From assembly GCA_002731775.1 (NCBI GenBank), contig PCCP01000044.1:1-41826 (forward strand): a DNA stretch of 41,826 nucleotides, given 5' to 3'. The notes beneath the pieces were generated by a model. It was given only the letters and a program-made list of their open reading frames with translations. It did not search any database and had not been told where the DNA came from. This document shows positions 8,736 to 17,000 of this stretch, one piece after another (within the stretch, counting starts at the first letter, position 1; each line of letters opens with the position of its first letter). Source of the stretch: Gammaproteobacteria bacterium. GTDB taxonomy: Bacteria; Pseudomonadota; Gammaproteobacteria; Pseudomonadales; Pseudohongiellaceae. The position numbers and the translations under genes are program-made.

Positions 8736-8855
8736 GACTTGCCCCTGTGTTAAATATATTTAATAATTTACATTATATATACATACTAACATATTGATTT
8801 ATATATATAATATTTATAAATTTAGTTGTCCGCGGCTATCGTCAGTGCCGAGCTG

Positions 8856-9875
8856 TTAGTGAGCCGCCATGATGGCAGCTACTTTTTTCGCAATCAATTG
8901 CGGTACTGCGTTCTCGATCTCGGCCTCCGCCTGGGCGATAGCATAGGTGAAGCCCTCGATGGTGGCGTTACCGTGACTCTTTATAATACTGCCTTGCAAA
9001 CCCAGTAAACTCGCGCCATTAAAGCGATGGGGGTTTATCTGTTCGCTGAGACGAGTGAGAATGGACGAAGAGAAAGAGCCGCTAAGCCATGCCAGCCAAC
9101 TTTTGGATAATTGTTCCGCCAACAGACTTTTGACCACGTTGGCTACACCGGCACTGGCCTTGATCATGACATTGCCGACGAAGCCGTCACAAACAACCAC
9201 ATCCGCCGCCCCCTCGAACAGGGCATTAGCCTCGATGAAGCCCGCATAATGCAGGGCTTCGGAATTCTCCATCAGCGTTGCTGCGGCACGAACCTCGGTG
9301 GTTCCCTTATATTGTTCGGAGCCGATATTCAACAGCCCCACTGTCGCCTTATCACCAGCGAGGGATTCGGCCAGAACCGAACCCATCACCGCGAACTCAA
9401 ATAACTGGAGGGCATTACAGTCGGGATTGGCGCCCACATCCAGCAGCAAAGACTGGCGGGAGGCGCCAGGTATGCTGGTAACAATCGCCGGTTTCTGAAT
9501 ACCCTCGATGGTCTTCAGTAGGTGCCGCCCGATCATGAGCAGCGCTCCGGTATTACCTGCACTCACCATGGCCTGCGCCGTGCCGGTCTTGACCAACTCC
9601 ACCGCCAGGTACATTGATGACTGTTTACCGCTACGCAGTACGTTCTCAGGCCTGTCCGCATCACCAATCACGGCATCACTGTGTACCAGCGTGAGTCGAT
9701 CTCGCACCCTGACCGGAGCCGCAGACACCAGGGGTCGCATTCGGCCCTCATCACCAACCAGGAATATCGATAGATCGGGCTTCTGCTTCAGGACTTGCAA
9801 GCTCGCGGGCAGCGTTACCTTAATACCGCCGTCACCGCCCATAGCGTCGATCGCTATGCTATTGTTGGCAGCCAA
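8856..9875 (-). CDS. plsX: Phosphate acyltransferase PlsX
   Basis: The 339-residue enzyme converts acyl-ACP and phosphate to acyl-phosphate, the donor that PlsY uses to begin phospholipid synthesis. The N-terminal AIDAMGGDGG motif, SAGNTGALL, and VCDGFVGNVMIKA are signature segments. The start appears to be TTG at 9875, only 3 bp beyond the rpmF stop: the next in-frame ATG falls within the conserved DAMGGD motif and would remove essential sequence. AGGCGCC in the end of rpmF can serve as ribosome binding site, so translation is probably coupled to rpmF. It acts as a peripheral protein at the inner membrane. Confidence 0.94.
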   Translation of the reverse strand: MAANNSIAIDAMGGDGGIKVTLPASLQVLKQKPDLSIFLVGDEGRMRPLVSAAPVRVRDRLTLVHSDAVIGDADRPENVLRSGKQSSMYLAVELVKTGTAQAMVSAGNTGALLMIGRHLLKTIEGIQKPAIVTSIPGASRQSLLLDVGANPDCNALQLFEFAVMGSVLAESLAGDKATVGLLNIGSEQYKGTTEVRAAATLMENSEALHYAGFIEANALFEGAADVVVCDGFVGNVMIKASAGVANVVKSLLAEQLSKSWLAWLSGSFSSSILTRLSEQINPHRFNGASLLGLQGSIIKSHGNATIEGFTYAIAQAEAEIENAVPQLIAKKVAAIMAAH

Positions 9876-9878
9876 GGT

Positions 9879-10058
9879 TTAGTCGGCGCCTGAATCCAGT
9901 ACCTTTTCGCCTTTATAGAAACCATCTGCAGTCACATGATGCCTTCTGTGCACTTCACCCGTAGTCTTGTCGGTGGACAAAGTAGGCCCCCGCAGGGCGT
10001 CGTGAGAACGTCTCTGTCCCCGTCTCGAGCGGGTAACCTTACTCTTCTGTACAGCCAT
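9879..10058 (-). CDS. rpmF: 50S ribosomal protein L32
   Basis: The 59-residue basic protein begins [20 protein letters not shown] and has [12 protein letters not shown] in its second half, as in gammaproteobacterial L32. No cysteine pairs are present, so this is the zinc-free form. The start is the ATG at 10058 with AGGAG seven bases upstream; an adjacent in-frame GTG just before it is unlikely. It lies between yceD and plsX, the conserved order that ties ribosome supply to lipid synthesis. Confidence 0.97.
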   Translation of the reverse strand: MAVQKSKVTRSRRGQRRSHDALRGPTLSTDKTTGEVHRRHHVTADGFYKGEKVLDSGAD

Positions 10059-10092
10059 CACTTATCTCCTGAAACTATATTATCTAATTTAA

Positions 10093-10635
10093 TCAGTTTG
10101 TTGCGTTATTTTCTTTGAGTGCTTTGAGCACTGAAAACGGATTCTCACTGCTTTCTGTTCGCGCATCCAAAGGGCCATCTTTCGCCCCGGTGTTGTAGTT
10201 AACTCCTGCCAGGCAATCGCCGGAGCTATGCAGATTTACGATCGGCATACACAGCATCAATTGCTCGTCCACCAGTCCTGCCAATTCCAATTTGTGATCG
10301 GCACAGATCCAAGGGTCCCAACCAGTGTCCAGACTCGCGATCGCATCCTCGTTCTCGATCAACACGAGCTTTACATCGTCTGCCAGTTCAATAGCCAAAG
10401 GCTTCAGGCAACGCTGGCAGCTGACATGGACCAACGCCTGCAACGTTCCCTGTATCAGCCGTTGTCGAGATTCGTCGATCAAAAATTTCAGCTGAATTTG
10501 AATCGATGCTTCGTCATCAATCAGACAATTACGGAATCCCGGCAGCCTCTCCAGACTCATCGAACCACAGATAACTCCCTGCTGGAGGAAGAGTTTTCGA
10601 GTGTCAACGTAGGTTGGAACCGGGGTCTGCGACAT
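10093..10635 (-). CDS. yceD: Large ribosomal RNA subunit accumulation protein YceD (DUF177)
   Basis: The 180-residue DUF177 protein is, in E. coli and plants, needed for normal accumulation of 23S rRNA. PTYVDTRKLF at 7-16 is the family N-terminal signature and shows that translation must begin close to M1. C73 and C76 form the conserved CQRC, with a further SGDC segment around the middle of the C-terminal half. It is the first gene of the superoperon, just upstream of rpmF (34 bp). A near-consensus promoter ends only nine bases before the ATG, so its mRNA may be nearly leaderless; no Shine-Dalgarno is visible. Confidence 0.9.
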   Translation of the reverse strand: MSQTPVPTYVDTRKLFLQQGVICGSMSLERLPGFRNCLIDDEASIQIQLKFLIDESRQRLIQGTLQALVHVSCQRCLKPLAIELADDVKLVLIENEDAIASLDTGWDPWICADHKLELAGLVDEQLMLCMPIVNLHSSGDCLAGVNYNTGAKDGPLDARTESSENPFSVLKALKENNATN

Positions 10636-10644
10636 AGGCGCGCA

Positions 10645-10673
10645 ATGATAGGGGTCCAGGCCGCCTCTGTCAA
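10645..10673 (-). promoter_or_regulatory. Sigma-70 promoter of the yceD-rpmF-fab superoperon
   Basis: On the minus strand TTGACA (10673-10668) is followed by exactly 17 bases and then TATCAT (10650-10645). Only nine bases separate the -10 box from the yceD ATG, so the expected start point near 10638 leaves a leader of about three nucleotides. This is the strongest candidate promoter for the eleven-gene minus-strand block. Confidence 0.7.
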
Positions 10674-10735
10674 AGATTTATGCAAATGGATCTGATCCGG
10701 AGTATAGGTATATCTTATTGTTTTATAGAGTATTT

Positions 10736-11704
10736 TTACAAGCGGTCGATCAGACCCTGCATGCTTTTATCGACGCTGGCCTGGACCCGGATCAGGCGCT
10801 TCGAATCGGGCACTGAAAATTCAATTTTCCAGGCATGGAGGCACAAATTTTTAATCCCTGACAGACTTTTATCAGCACCCCGGCAGGTATATTTAGCATC
10901 ACCCACTATCGGATGTCCGGCGTGTTGGCAATGTACTCGAATCTGGTGGGTGCGACCGGTTTCAGGCATTACTTCCAATAATGTCGCATGGGCGAAGCGC
11001 TGACCCAGCTTGAAGCGAGTGATCGACGGCTTGCCGGCGGCATCGACCGTGACTATTCTCTCGCCGACGCTGATCTCTCTCTTTCGCAAGGCCACATTGA
11101 TTATGTCGAGTCTGCCGGGCCATTGCCCATGCACCAGAGCCAGGTAATGCTTATTGACATTTCTTAGCTTAAGTTCATTTTGTATGTGCTTTAAAAATCG
11201 GGAATTTTTCGCGATAACCAGACAGCCTGATGTATCCCTGTCCAGGCGGTGAGCCAGCTCCGTCTCGGACCACTCGGGTCGCATTTGTCGCAAGGCTTCG
11301 ATAAGGCCCAGGCGAATTCCGGTACCACCGTGCACCGCCAGACCGGCGGGCTTATTAATTACCAGTAGCTGTTCGTCTTCATATAACACGCTGCTTGACA
11401 GCAAATTCTGCAAGCCCGGGCTTGGCTTGCCCAGTTTAGGTTCAGCACTGCCGAAGAAAGGTGGAATCCTGACCTCATCGTCGCACTTAAGTTTATATTC
11501 CGGTTTACAGCGTTTTTTGTTGACCCGCACCTCACCGCGCCTGATTATTCGATAGATGCGGGATCTGGGTACCCCTTTCAGGCGTCGAATCAGAAAATTA
11601 TCCAGCCGCTGACCATCCTGAGCCTGAGAGACTTTCTGGAACTGAACCTTGGAACTATCCGCACTGAATAGATTCCCTGCACTGTCTTCTGCGTGTTTAC
11701 TCAC
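10736..11704 (-). CDS. rluC: 23S rRNA pseudouridine synthase RluC
   Basis: The 322-residue RluA-family enzyme converts uridines 955, 2504 and 2580 of 23S rRNA to pseudouridine. An S4-like RNA-binding domain (about 32-80, with GVPRSRIYRIIRRGEVRVN) precedes the catalytic domain, whose HRLDRDTSG motif at 152-160 contains the nucleophilic D155. The GRTHQIRVH motif lies further on. The start is taken as GTG at 11704; the open frame extends far upstream, but that part overlaps argS on the other strand and matches nothing in RluC. AGGGA is close to the GTG, so the exact start is uncertain. It diverges from argS across 108 bp. Confidence 0.92.
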   Translation of the reverse strand: MSKHAEDSAGNLFSADSSKVQFQKVSQAQDGQRLDNFLIRRLKGVPRSRIYRIIRRGEVRVNKKRCKPEYKLKCDDEVRIPPFFGSAEPKLGKPSPGLQNLLSSSVLYEDEQLLVINKPAGLAVHGGTGIRLGLIEALRQMRPEWSETELAHRLDRDTSGCLVIAKNSRFLKHIQNELKLRNVNKHYLALVHGQWPGRLDIINVALRKREISVGERIVTVDAAGKPSITRFKLGQRFAHATLLEVMPETGRTHQIRVHCQHAGHPIVGDAKYTCRGADKSLSGIKNLCLHAWKIEFSVPDSKRLIRVQASVDKSMQGLIDRL

Positions 11705-11756
11705 ACTTCCCTCTGGCCTAAAGCACGAAAAATTGCCGCCTGAGCATTTTACACCA

Positions 11757-11784
11757 TTGAGTGCGTTACTTATTGGTGTACAAT
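11757..11784 (+). promoter_or_regulatory. Candidate sigma-70 promoter of argS
   Basis: TTGAGT (11757-11762), a 16-base spacer and TACAAT (11779-11784) lie in the rluC-argS divergent spacer. The predicted start near 11791 gives a leader of about 22 bases before the argS ATG. Confidence 0.5.
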
Positions 11785-11812
11785 CCTCTCCTTTTTGATC
11801 CGCCCGGAACCC

Positions 11813-13564
11813 ATGCAAAACCTCAAGCAACATCTCGGTGCACTGCTTGGCAGCTGCCTGTCCAAGGCCGCCGGTATTGCCAACAGCAATGCCAATGTCA
11901 TTACTGCATCGAAGCCTGAATTTGGTGACTACCAGGCCAATGGCGTGATGGCCATCGCCAAGCAATTGCAGACCAATCCCCGTGAGTTGGCCCAGAAAGT
12001 AGTTGAGCTGATCGATAGCGTAAACGACAAGCTGATTGAGCGCGTCGAAATAGCTGGCCCCGGTTTCATCAACATCCATCTGCGTAACGATGCTTTGATG
12101 GCTAAAGCCAGCATGGTACTGCAACAACCGAATACCCTGATTCCACAATCGGAGCAGGCTGTGTGTATTGTGGTGGATTATTCATCACCGAACCTCGCCA
12201 AGGAAATGCACGTGGGCCATTTGCGTGGCACCATAATTGGTGACTGCCTGGCGCGGGTTCTGGAGAAGCAGGGCCACGAAGTCATTCGACAAAACCACGT
12301 CGGTGACTGGGGCACGCAATTTGGCATGCTGATCGCCTATTTGAAGGAAGTCATGAAGGCCCCCGACCCCGGGTCCGACGACCTGCCCACCCGTCTCGCC
12401 GACCTGGAAGTATTCTATCGTGCCGCCCGAAAACGCTTCGATTCCGATTCGGAATTTGCTGAAACCTCGCGTCTCAGTGTAGTGAAGCTGCAAGGTGGCG
12501 AACCCGAGTACCTGCAGATCTGGCAAAGATTTATCGACGAATCGTTGCGCCATTGCCAACTGGTCTATGACCGATTAAACGTGACCCTGAGTAACAAAGA
12601 TTTAAAAGCTGAGAGCTTTTATAACGATGGCTTAAGCGGTATCGTTACTGCATTGGAAGAGAAGAATCTACTCACCCTTTCAGCTGGTGCATTGTGCGTC
12701 TTCCTGCCCGAATTCACTGGCAAGGATGGCGACCCGCTGCCAGTGATTATTCGTAAATCCGACGGCGCCTACCTGTATGCCACCACTGATCTGGCAGCGG
12801 TTCGGTATCGCTGTTTCGATCTCAACGCCGATCGCTCACTATATGTTGTCGACGCGCGACAGTCCCTGCACTTTCAACAGGTGTTCGCGGTTGCCAGGGT
12901 CGCCGGGCTGGCATCTGACAACATTTCTCTCGAGCACGTCACCTACGGCACCATGATGGGGAAGGACGGCAAGCCGTTTCAGACCCGCTCCGGCGACACC
13001 ATCAAGCTTATTGAATTACTCAACGAGGCTTGTCGCCGCGCGTTTGAACTGGTTAGCGACAAAAACCCGGATCTGGATGAGGCTGCCCGCCAGGCGATAG
13101 CCGACACGGTAGGGATAGCAGCGGTCAAGTACGCCGACCTGTCGAAAAATCGTACCAGCGACTACATCTTCGATTGGTCCGCCATGCTCTCTTTTGAAGG
13201 CAACACCGCACCCTATTTGTTGTATGCCTATGCCCGCATCAAAAGCATCCTCAGCAAGCAGGAGACGGCTCTGGAGCAATATAGCATCACCTCCATCGAC
13301 GCGCGGGAGGAGCGGGATCTTTTGTTAAAGAATTTGCAATTACCGGAGGTTATCGAGATGGTGGCGACAGATTGTTATCCGAACCTGTTGTGCAATTACC
13401 TCTATGAACTGGCCGGTAAATTCATGCGCTTCTATGAAGCCTGCCCGATTCTAAAAGCAGAATTGGAGAGTCGGAATTCTCGTCTGTCACTGGCGGCCTT
13501 GACCGCAGAGACTCTGCAGCAAGGTCTCGATTTGCTGGGCATCGAGACCCTGGAGAAAATGTAA
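11813..13564 (+). CDS. argS: Arginyl-tRNA synthetase
   Basis: The 583-residue class I synthetase charges tRNA-Arg with arginine. An N-terminal Add-1 domain (about 1-110) for the tRNA D-loop precedes the Rossmann fold with the HIGH-type motif HVGH at 133-136. The second signature is degenerate (MMGKDGKPFQTRSGDTI), as is common for ArgRS. The C-terminal alpha-helical domain ends in GLDLLGIETLEKM, the canonical ArgRS C-terminus. ATG at 11813 is chosen over the TTG at 11795 because MQNLKQHL fits the family; GGAA precedes it. Its TAA stop at 13562-13564 touches the htpG stop with no base between them. Confidence 0.96.
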   Translation: MQNLKQHLGALLGSCLSKAAGIANSNANVITASKPEFGDYQANGVMAIAKQLQTNPRELAQKVVELIDSVNDKLIERVEIAGPGFINIHLRNDALMAKASMVLQQPNTLIPQSEQAVCIVVDYSSPNLAKEMHVGHLRGTIIGDCLARVLEKQGHEVIRQNHVGDWGTQFGMLIAYLKEVMKAPDPGSDDLPTRLADLEVFYRAARKRFDSDSEFAETSRLSVVKLQGGEPEYLQIWQRFIDESLRHCQLVYDRLNVTLSNKDLKAESFYNDGLSGIVTALEEKNLLTLSAGALCVFLPEFTGKDGDPLPVIIRKSDGAYLYATTDLAAVRYRCFDLNADRSLYVVDARQSLHFQQVFAVARVAGLASDNISLEHVTYGTMMGKDGKPFQTRSGDTIKLIELLNEACRRAFELVSDKNPDLDEAARQAIADTVGIAAVKYADLSKNRTSDYIFDWSAMLSFEGNTAPYLLYAYARIKSILSKQETALEQYSITSIDAREERDLLLKNLQLPEVIEMVATDCYPNLLCNYLYELAGKFMRFYEACPILKAELESRNSRLSLAALTAETLQQGLDLLGIETLEKM

Positions 13565-15493
13565 TTAAGCCGCCTCCAACAGCAGCTTGTTCAAGCGACT
13601 GGTAAAATCGGCCGCATCTGCCAGTTCCACTCCATCGGCGAGGCTTGCCTGCCCGAACAGTATTACCACCAGGTCCTCGAAGCGCTCCTCATCGGACTCC
13701 TTGTCCAGTTTTTTCACCAGGGGGTGATCCGGGTTTACTTCGAAGATCGGCTTTGTCTCGGGCACAGCCTGGCCTGAGGCTGCCATAATCTTGCGCATCT
13801 GCGCGCCCATATCGTGCTCATCGACGGCCAGGCAGCCGGGGGAATCGATGAGTCGATGGCTTACCCTGACCTCTTTTACCTGGTCGCCCAGATGGGTCTT
13901 GATACGGGTCACTAGGTCTTCGAATTTTTTTTCTGACTTTTCCTGTTGTGCCTTATCTTTCTTGTTTTCGAGCTTACCCAGATCGAGTTCACCCCGGGCG
14001 ATATCCTGAAATTGTTTGCCATCAAATTCATGCAGTTGGCTCATCAGCCACTCATCGATTCTGTCGTACATGAGGATCACCTCGATGCCCTTCTTGCGGA
14101 ATATTTCCAGATGAGGACTGTGACGGCCCGCCTTCACCGATTCGGCGACCAAGTAGTAAATTTTTTCCTGGCCTTCCTGCATTCGATTTACGTAGTCTTC
14201 CAAACCTTGGTCCTGGGCGTCGCCCTTGGACTCGGAAGTGGTGAATTGCAGTAATTTTGCTATTTTTTCCCGATTGCTGAAATCTTCTCCCGGGCCTTCC
14301 TTGAGCACCTGGCCGAACTCCAGCCAGAACTTGCCATACTCCTGTTTATCTTTCTTTCGAAGTTTGGCAAGCATGTCCAGGGCACGTTTCGTCAGCGCAC
14401 TGCGCATGGAGTCTACCGCCGGGTCTTTCTGTAGAATCTCCCGGGACACATTGAGGGAAATGTCGTTGGAATCGACTACACCCTTGATGAAGCGAAGATA
14501 CAGGGGCAGGAATTGCTCGGCATCATCCATGATAAAGATACGCTGCACATAGAGCTTCAGCCCACGCGCCGCATCTCGATTCCACAAGTCATAAGGCGCC
14601 CTAGTGGGAAGATAGAGCAAACTGGTGTACTCCAGCTTGCCTTCCACCTTGTTATGACTCCAAACCGCGGGTTCCTCGAAGTCATGACTCACATGCTTGT
14701 AAAACTCTTTGTACTCGTCATCCTTAATATCTTTCCTGGATCGCAACCACAGTGCCTTGGCATCATTGACCGCCTCATATTGTTTTATCTGCTTGGGGGT
14801 TTTCTTCTTGTCTTTCTTGTCATCTTCATCCGGCATCGAAAATTCTTGTTTCTCCATAAGCACCGGGATAGATATATGGTCGGCATATTTTTTGACAATG
14901 TTACGCAATCGAAAACTCTCGGCGAATTCCTTTTCTGCTTTCTTCAAATGCAGGGTTACCGTAGTTCCCGGCTCTGCCTTATTGGCCTTTACGATCGAGT
15001 ATTCGGCCTCACCTTTCGATTTCCACAAGGTAGCCTGGTCTTTGTCTGTACCGACCTTCCGAGTAAGCACCTCGACTTCATCGGCGACAATAAAAGCCGA
15101 ATAAAAACCAACGCCAAAGCGTCCAATGAGTTGAGAGTCTTTCTGTTGATCGCCGGTTAAGGATTCCAGAAACTGAACCGTTCCAGACTTGGCGATCGTG
15201 CCCAGATTGTCGATGACTTCATCCCGTATCATGCCGATGCCGTTGTCGGCGATTGTGATGGTCCTCTTTTTTTCATCAAAATCGATTTGCACCTTCAATT
15301 CTGCATCTTCCGCCAGTAATTCTGGATTCGATAATGTTTCGAAGCGCAATTTATCTACTGCATCAGATGCATTGGATATCAGCTCTCTCAAGAAGATTTC
15401 CTTGTTGCTGTAGAGGGAATGGATCATCAAATGAAGCAACTGTTTCGCTTCAGTTTCGAATCCCCGTGTTTCGGTCTTGGGTTTTGCGGCCAT
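13565..15493 (-). CDS. htpG: Hsp90 chaperone HtpG
   Basis: The 642-residue bacterial Hsp90 is an ATP-dependent cytosolic dimer that helps remodel client proteins with DnaK. The GHKL ATPase domain shows [14 protein letters not shown] at 37-50 (E37 and N41), DNGIGM at 83-88 and [12 protein letters not shown]. The middle domain carries the conserved NVSREILQ segment, and the C-terminal dimerisation domain ends in the usual hydrophobic helices. [11 protein letters not shown] is taken as start: GTGGAG lies eight bases upstream, whereas the GTG three codons earlier has no ribosome binding site. It is preceded by a sigma-32 type promoter and a hairpin, consistent with heat-shock control. Confidence 0.97.
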   Translation of the reverse strand: MAAKPKTETRGFETEAKQLLHLMIHSLYSNKEIFLRELISNASDAVDKLRFETLSNPELLAEDAELKVQIDFDEKKRTITIADNGIGMIRDEVIDNLGTIAKSGTVQFLESLTGDQQKDSQLIGRFGVGFYSAFIVADEVEVLTRKVGTDKDQATLWKSKGEAEYSIVKANKAEPGTTVTLHLKKAEKEFAESFRLRNIVKKYADHISIPVLMEKQEFSMPDEDDKKDKKKTPKQIKQYEAVNDAKALWLRSRKDIKDDEYKEFYKHVSHDFEEPAVWSHNKVEGKLEYTSLLYLPTRAPYDLWNRDAARGLKLYVQRIFIMDDAEQFLPLYLRFIKGVVDSNDISLNVSREILQKDPAVDSMRSALTKRALDMLAKLRKKDKQEYGKFWLEFGQVLKEGPGEDFSNREKIAKLLQFTTSESKGDAQDQGLEDYVNRMQEGQEKIYYLVAESVKAGRHSPHLEIFRKKGIEVILMYDRIDEWLMSQLHEFDGKQFQDIARGELDLGKLENKKDKAQQEKSEKKFEDLVTRIKTHLGDQVKEVRVSHRLIDSPGCLAVDEHDMGAQMRKIMAASGQAVPETKPIFEVNPDHPLVKKLDKESDEERFEDLVVILFGQASLADGVELADAADFTSRLNKLLLEAA

Positions 15494-15537
15494 CAATCTC
15501 ACTCCACTGATTTAATCTGTTGTCTAACGCTAGCTTT

Positions 15538-15574
15538 AAATAAAAAACCCAACCATATTGCTATGATTGGGTTT
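15538..15574 (-). terminator. Terminator hairpin after the TonB operon, also at the 5' end of htpG mRNA
   Basis: Arms 15563-15574 and 15545-15556 form a 12-bp stem on the minus strand (AAACCCAATCAT with ATGGTTGGGTTT, one G-U pair) with a six-base loop. The downstream run TTTTTTATTT completes a strong intrinsic terminator for the operon ending in the TPR gene. It lies downstream of the htpG sigma-32 promoter, so the htpG transcript must pass through it too. Confidence 0.8.
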
Positions 15575-15578
15575 CCTT

Positions 15579-15604
15579 ATGGGGCCAAGATCCCGATTTT
15601 CAAG
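15579..15604 (-). promoter_or_regulatory. Sigma-32 (heat-shock) promoter of htpG
   Basis: CTTGAA at 15604-15599 and CCCCAT at 15584-15579 are separated by 14 bases, matching the E. coli RpoH consensus (CTTGAA, 13-15 bases, CCCCAT). It lies 32 bp after the stop of the TPR gene and about 85 bp before the htpG start codon. The expected transcription start is near 15572, inside the first arm of the hairpin. Confidence 0.8.
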
Positions 15605-15635
15605 CACTTATGTCAGAAAATCTGGAGTTCCAAAC

Positions 15636-16994
15636 CTATTGCAGTGGCGGATAAGACCGATAAAAGTCGATGGCGTCGCGGCGACGTTGTGCGAGGATAT
15701 TGAATCGACTCCTGGTGCCGTTGATGAATTTCAGGTAGTCATTGGCGTATTCCTGATCGCTGCGGTCACCCGCCTCGGCTGCTGAATTAGCCGCATCGGA
15801 TGCGCCATCAAAATCATCGAGCTCGATCAAGGCCCGCGACAGGAATAACAGCGTGTCGGCACGATTATCCAATTCCCCCTTGTCCAAGGCATCCTGAAAA
15901 GCATCGGCCGCTAACTGATAATTATGCAGAACATAGTGGATATAGCCGTAGGTATCATAGCCATCGCCGCTGTCAGATAGCTCGGCAACCCGGCCTGCAG
16001 GTTCCAGCGCTTCCTCAAACTCACTTGAGACCAGGAACATCTGGGTCATGATCGTGAGGTTGTCTTCATCCTCTTCTACCGCGCCCGATTCCATGCCAGT
16101 TGCGATCACTTTAGAGCCACTGTAAGGCACGTCCAGGCCCGCCATTGATTGGCCGAGATTCAAAAACCGTGTATCGCTGTCGATGAGGCCTTGCAAATAG
16201 ACGAGATCCATTGACTGGATACGTCTTTCCTCATTGTCCATGCTCGCATAAACTGCACTTAGATTGAGCCAGTCGATGTTATTATCGAACAGCAGGACCA
16301 TGGTCTTGGTTAATTCCAGCGCCTTCTCATAATCCTCCAGCACGAAATAGAGCCCGTTCAGGTAGCTGTAATCATCCCTGTCAAGGATCCCGCCTTCGTC
16401 CAGCAGGAGTTCCAAACGGTTAACCCAATACGGCACTGCCTGTGCAAACTCTTCTAACTGATAGTGTGCATAGGACAAGCCCCGATACACAAGATCGTCT
16501 TCTATCAGCGATATCTCGCGCCAGTCCGTATAGGAGCTAATGGATTTCTCCCAATTTTCCTCGGCGGCGTGCAACTGACCCAGGGTCCGCAGGGTACGCA
16601 TACGGGTATCTTCCCGCAGACCCTCCAAGGTTAACAACTGCTCGAAGATGCGAATCGCCTCCGGGAAGTTTTCAATCGTGAGGTAGTAGTTGGTAAAGAA
16701 GTTCAGCGTTGTCTGCTTTTCAAAATCATTCATGCGCGCGAAGCGACGTTCGTAGAGCTCATCCAATTGTTCCTTCGCCGCGACCAGATCCGGTTCATCC
16801 TCTTCGTCTTCGGGATTCATGAGTTCCTGAATCCTGGAAATAGCACGCATTACCTGGGGGCCAAGCGTGCCGGAAGTGCGCGCCGTGGGCGGCTTTCTCT
16901 GCTCGTCTGCTCCCAACGCAATTTGGGCAGACCATAGTGGCATGGCCAGTACAGAAATCAGAAAACCCAGCTTGACACCCGTTGTTATTCTCAT
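15636..16994 (-). CDS. Secreted TPR protein of the TonB2/TtpC operon
   Basis: The 452-residue protein has a signal peptide (about 1-29, ending IALGA) and then degenerate tetratricopeptide repeats. Recognisable repeat helices include NFPEAIRIFEQLL, ENWEKSISSY, DYEKALELT and NYQLAADAFQDAL. It is acidic, with an EDEEDEPD cluster near residues 61-69. TPR genes are often found as the last member of TonB2-ExbB-ExbD-TtpC clusters in marine gammaproteobacteria; the role is not settled and is likely a periplasmic scaffold. It begins 6 bp after tonB, with GAGGA upstream, and is followed by a strong terminator, so it closes the operon. Confidence 0.8.
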   Translation of the reverse strand: MRITTGVKLGFLISVLAMPLWSAQIALGADEQRKPPTARTSGTLGPQVMRAISRIQELMNPEDEEDEPDLVAAKEQLDELYERRFARMNDFEKQTTLNFFTNYYLTIENFPEAIRIFEQLLTLEGLREDTRMRTLRTLGQLHAAEENWEKSISSYTDWREISLIEDDLVYRGLSYAHYQLEEFAQAVPYWVNRLELLLDEGGILDRDDYSYLNGLYFVLEDYEKALELTKTMVLLFDNNIDWLNLSAVYASMDNEERRIQSMDLVYLQGLIDSDTRFLNLGQSMAGLDVPYSGSKVIATGMESGAVEEDEDNLTIMTQMFLVSSEFEEALEPAGRVAELSDSGDGYDTYGYIHYVLHNYQLAADAFQDALDKGELDNRADTLLFLSRALIELDDFDGASDAANSAAEAGDRSDQEYANDYLKFINGTRSRFNILAQRRRDAIDFYRSYPPLQ

Positions 16995-17000
16995 CTTTTA

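Noticed and set aside
11705..12148. Upstream extension of the rluC frame by about 148 codons
   Set aside because: It overlaps argS on the opposite strand and has no similarity to any RluC N-terminus; it is simply an open antisense frame.
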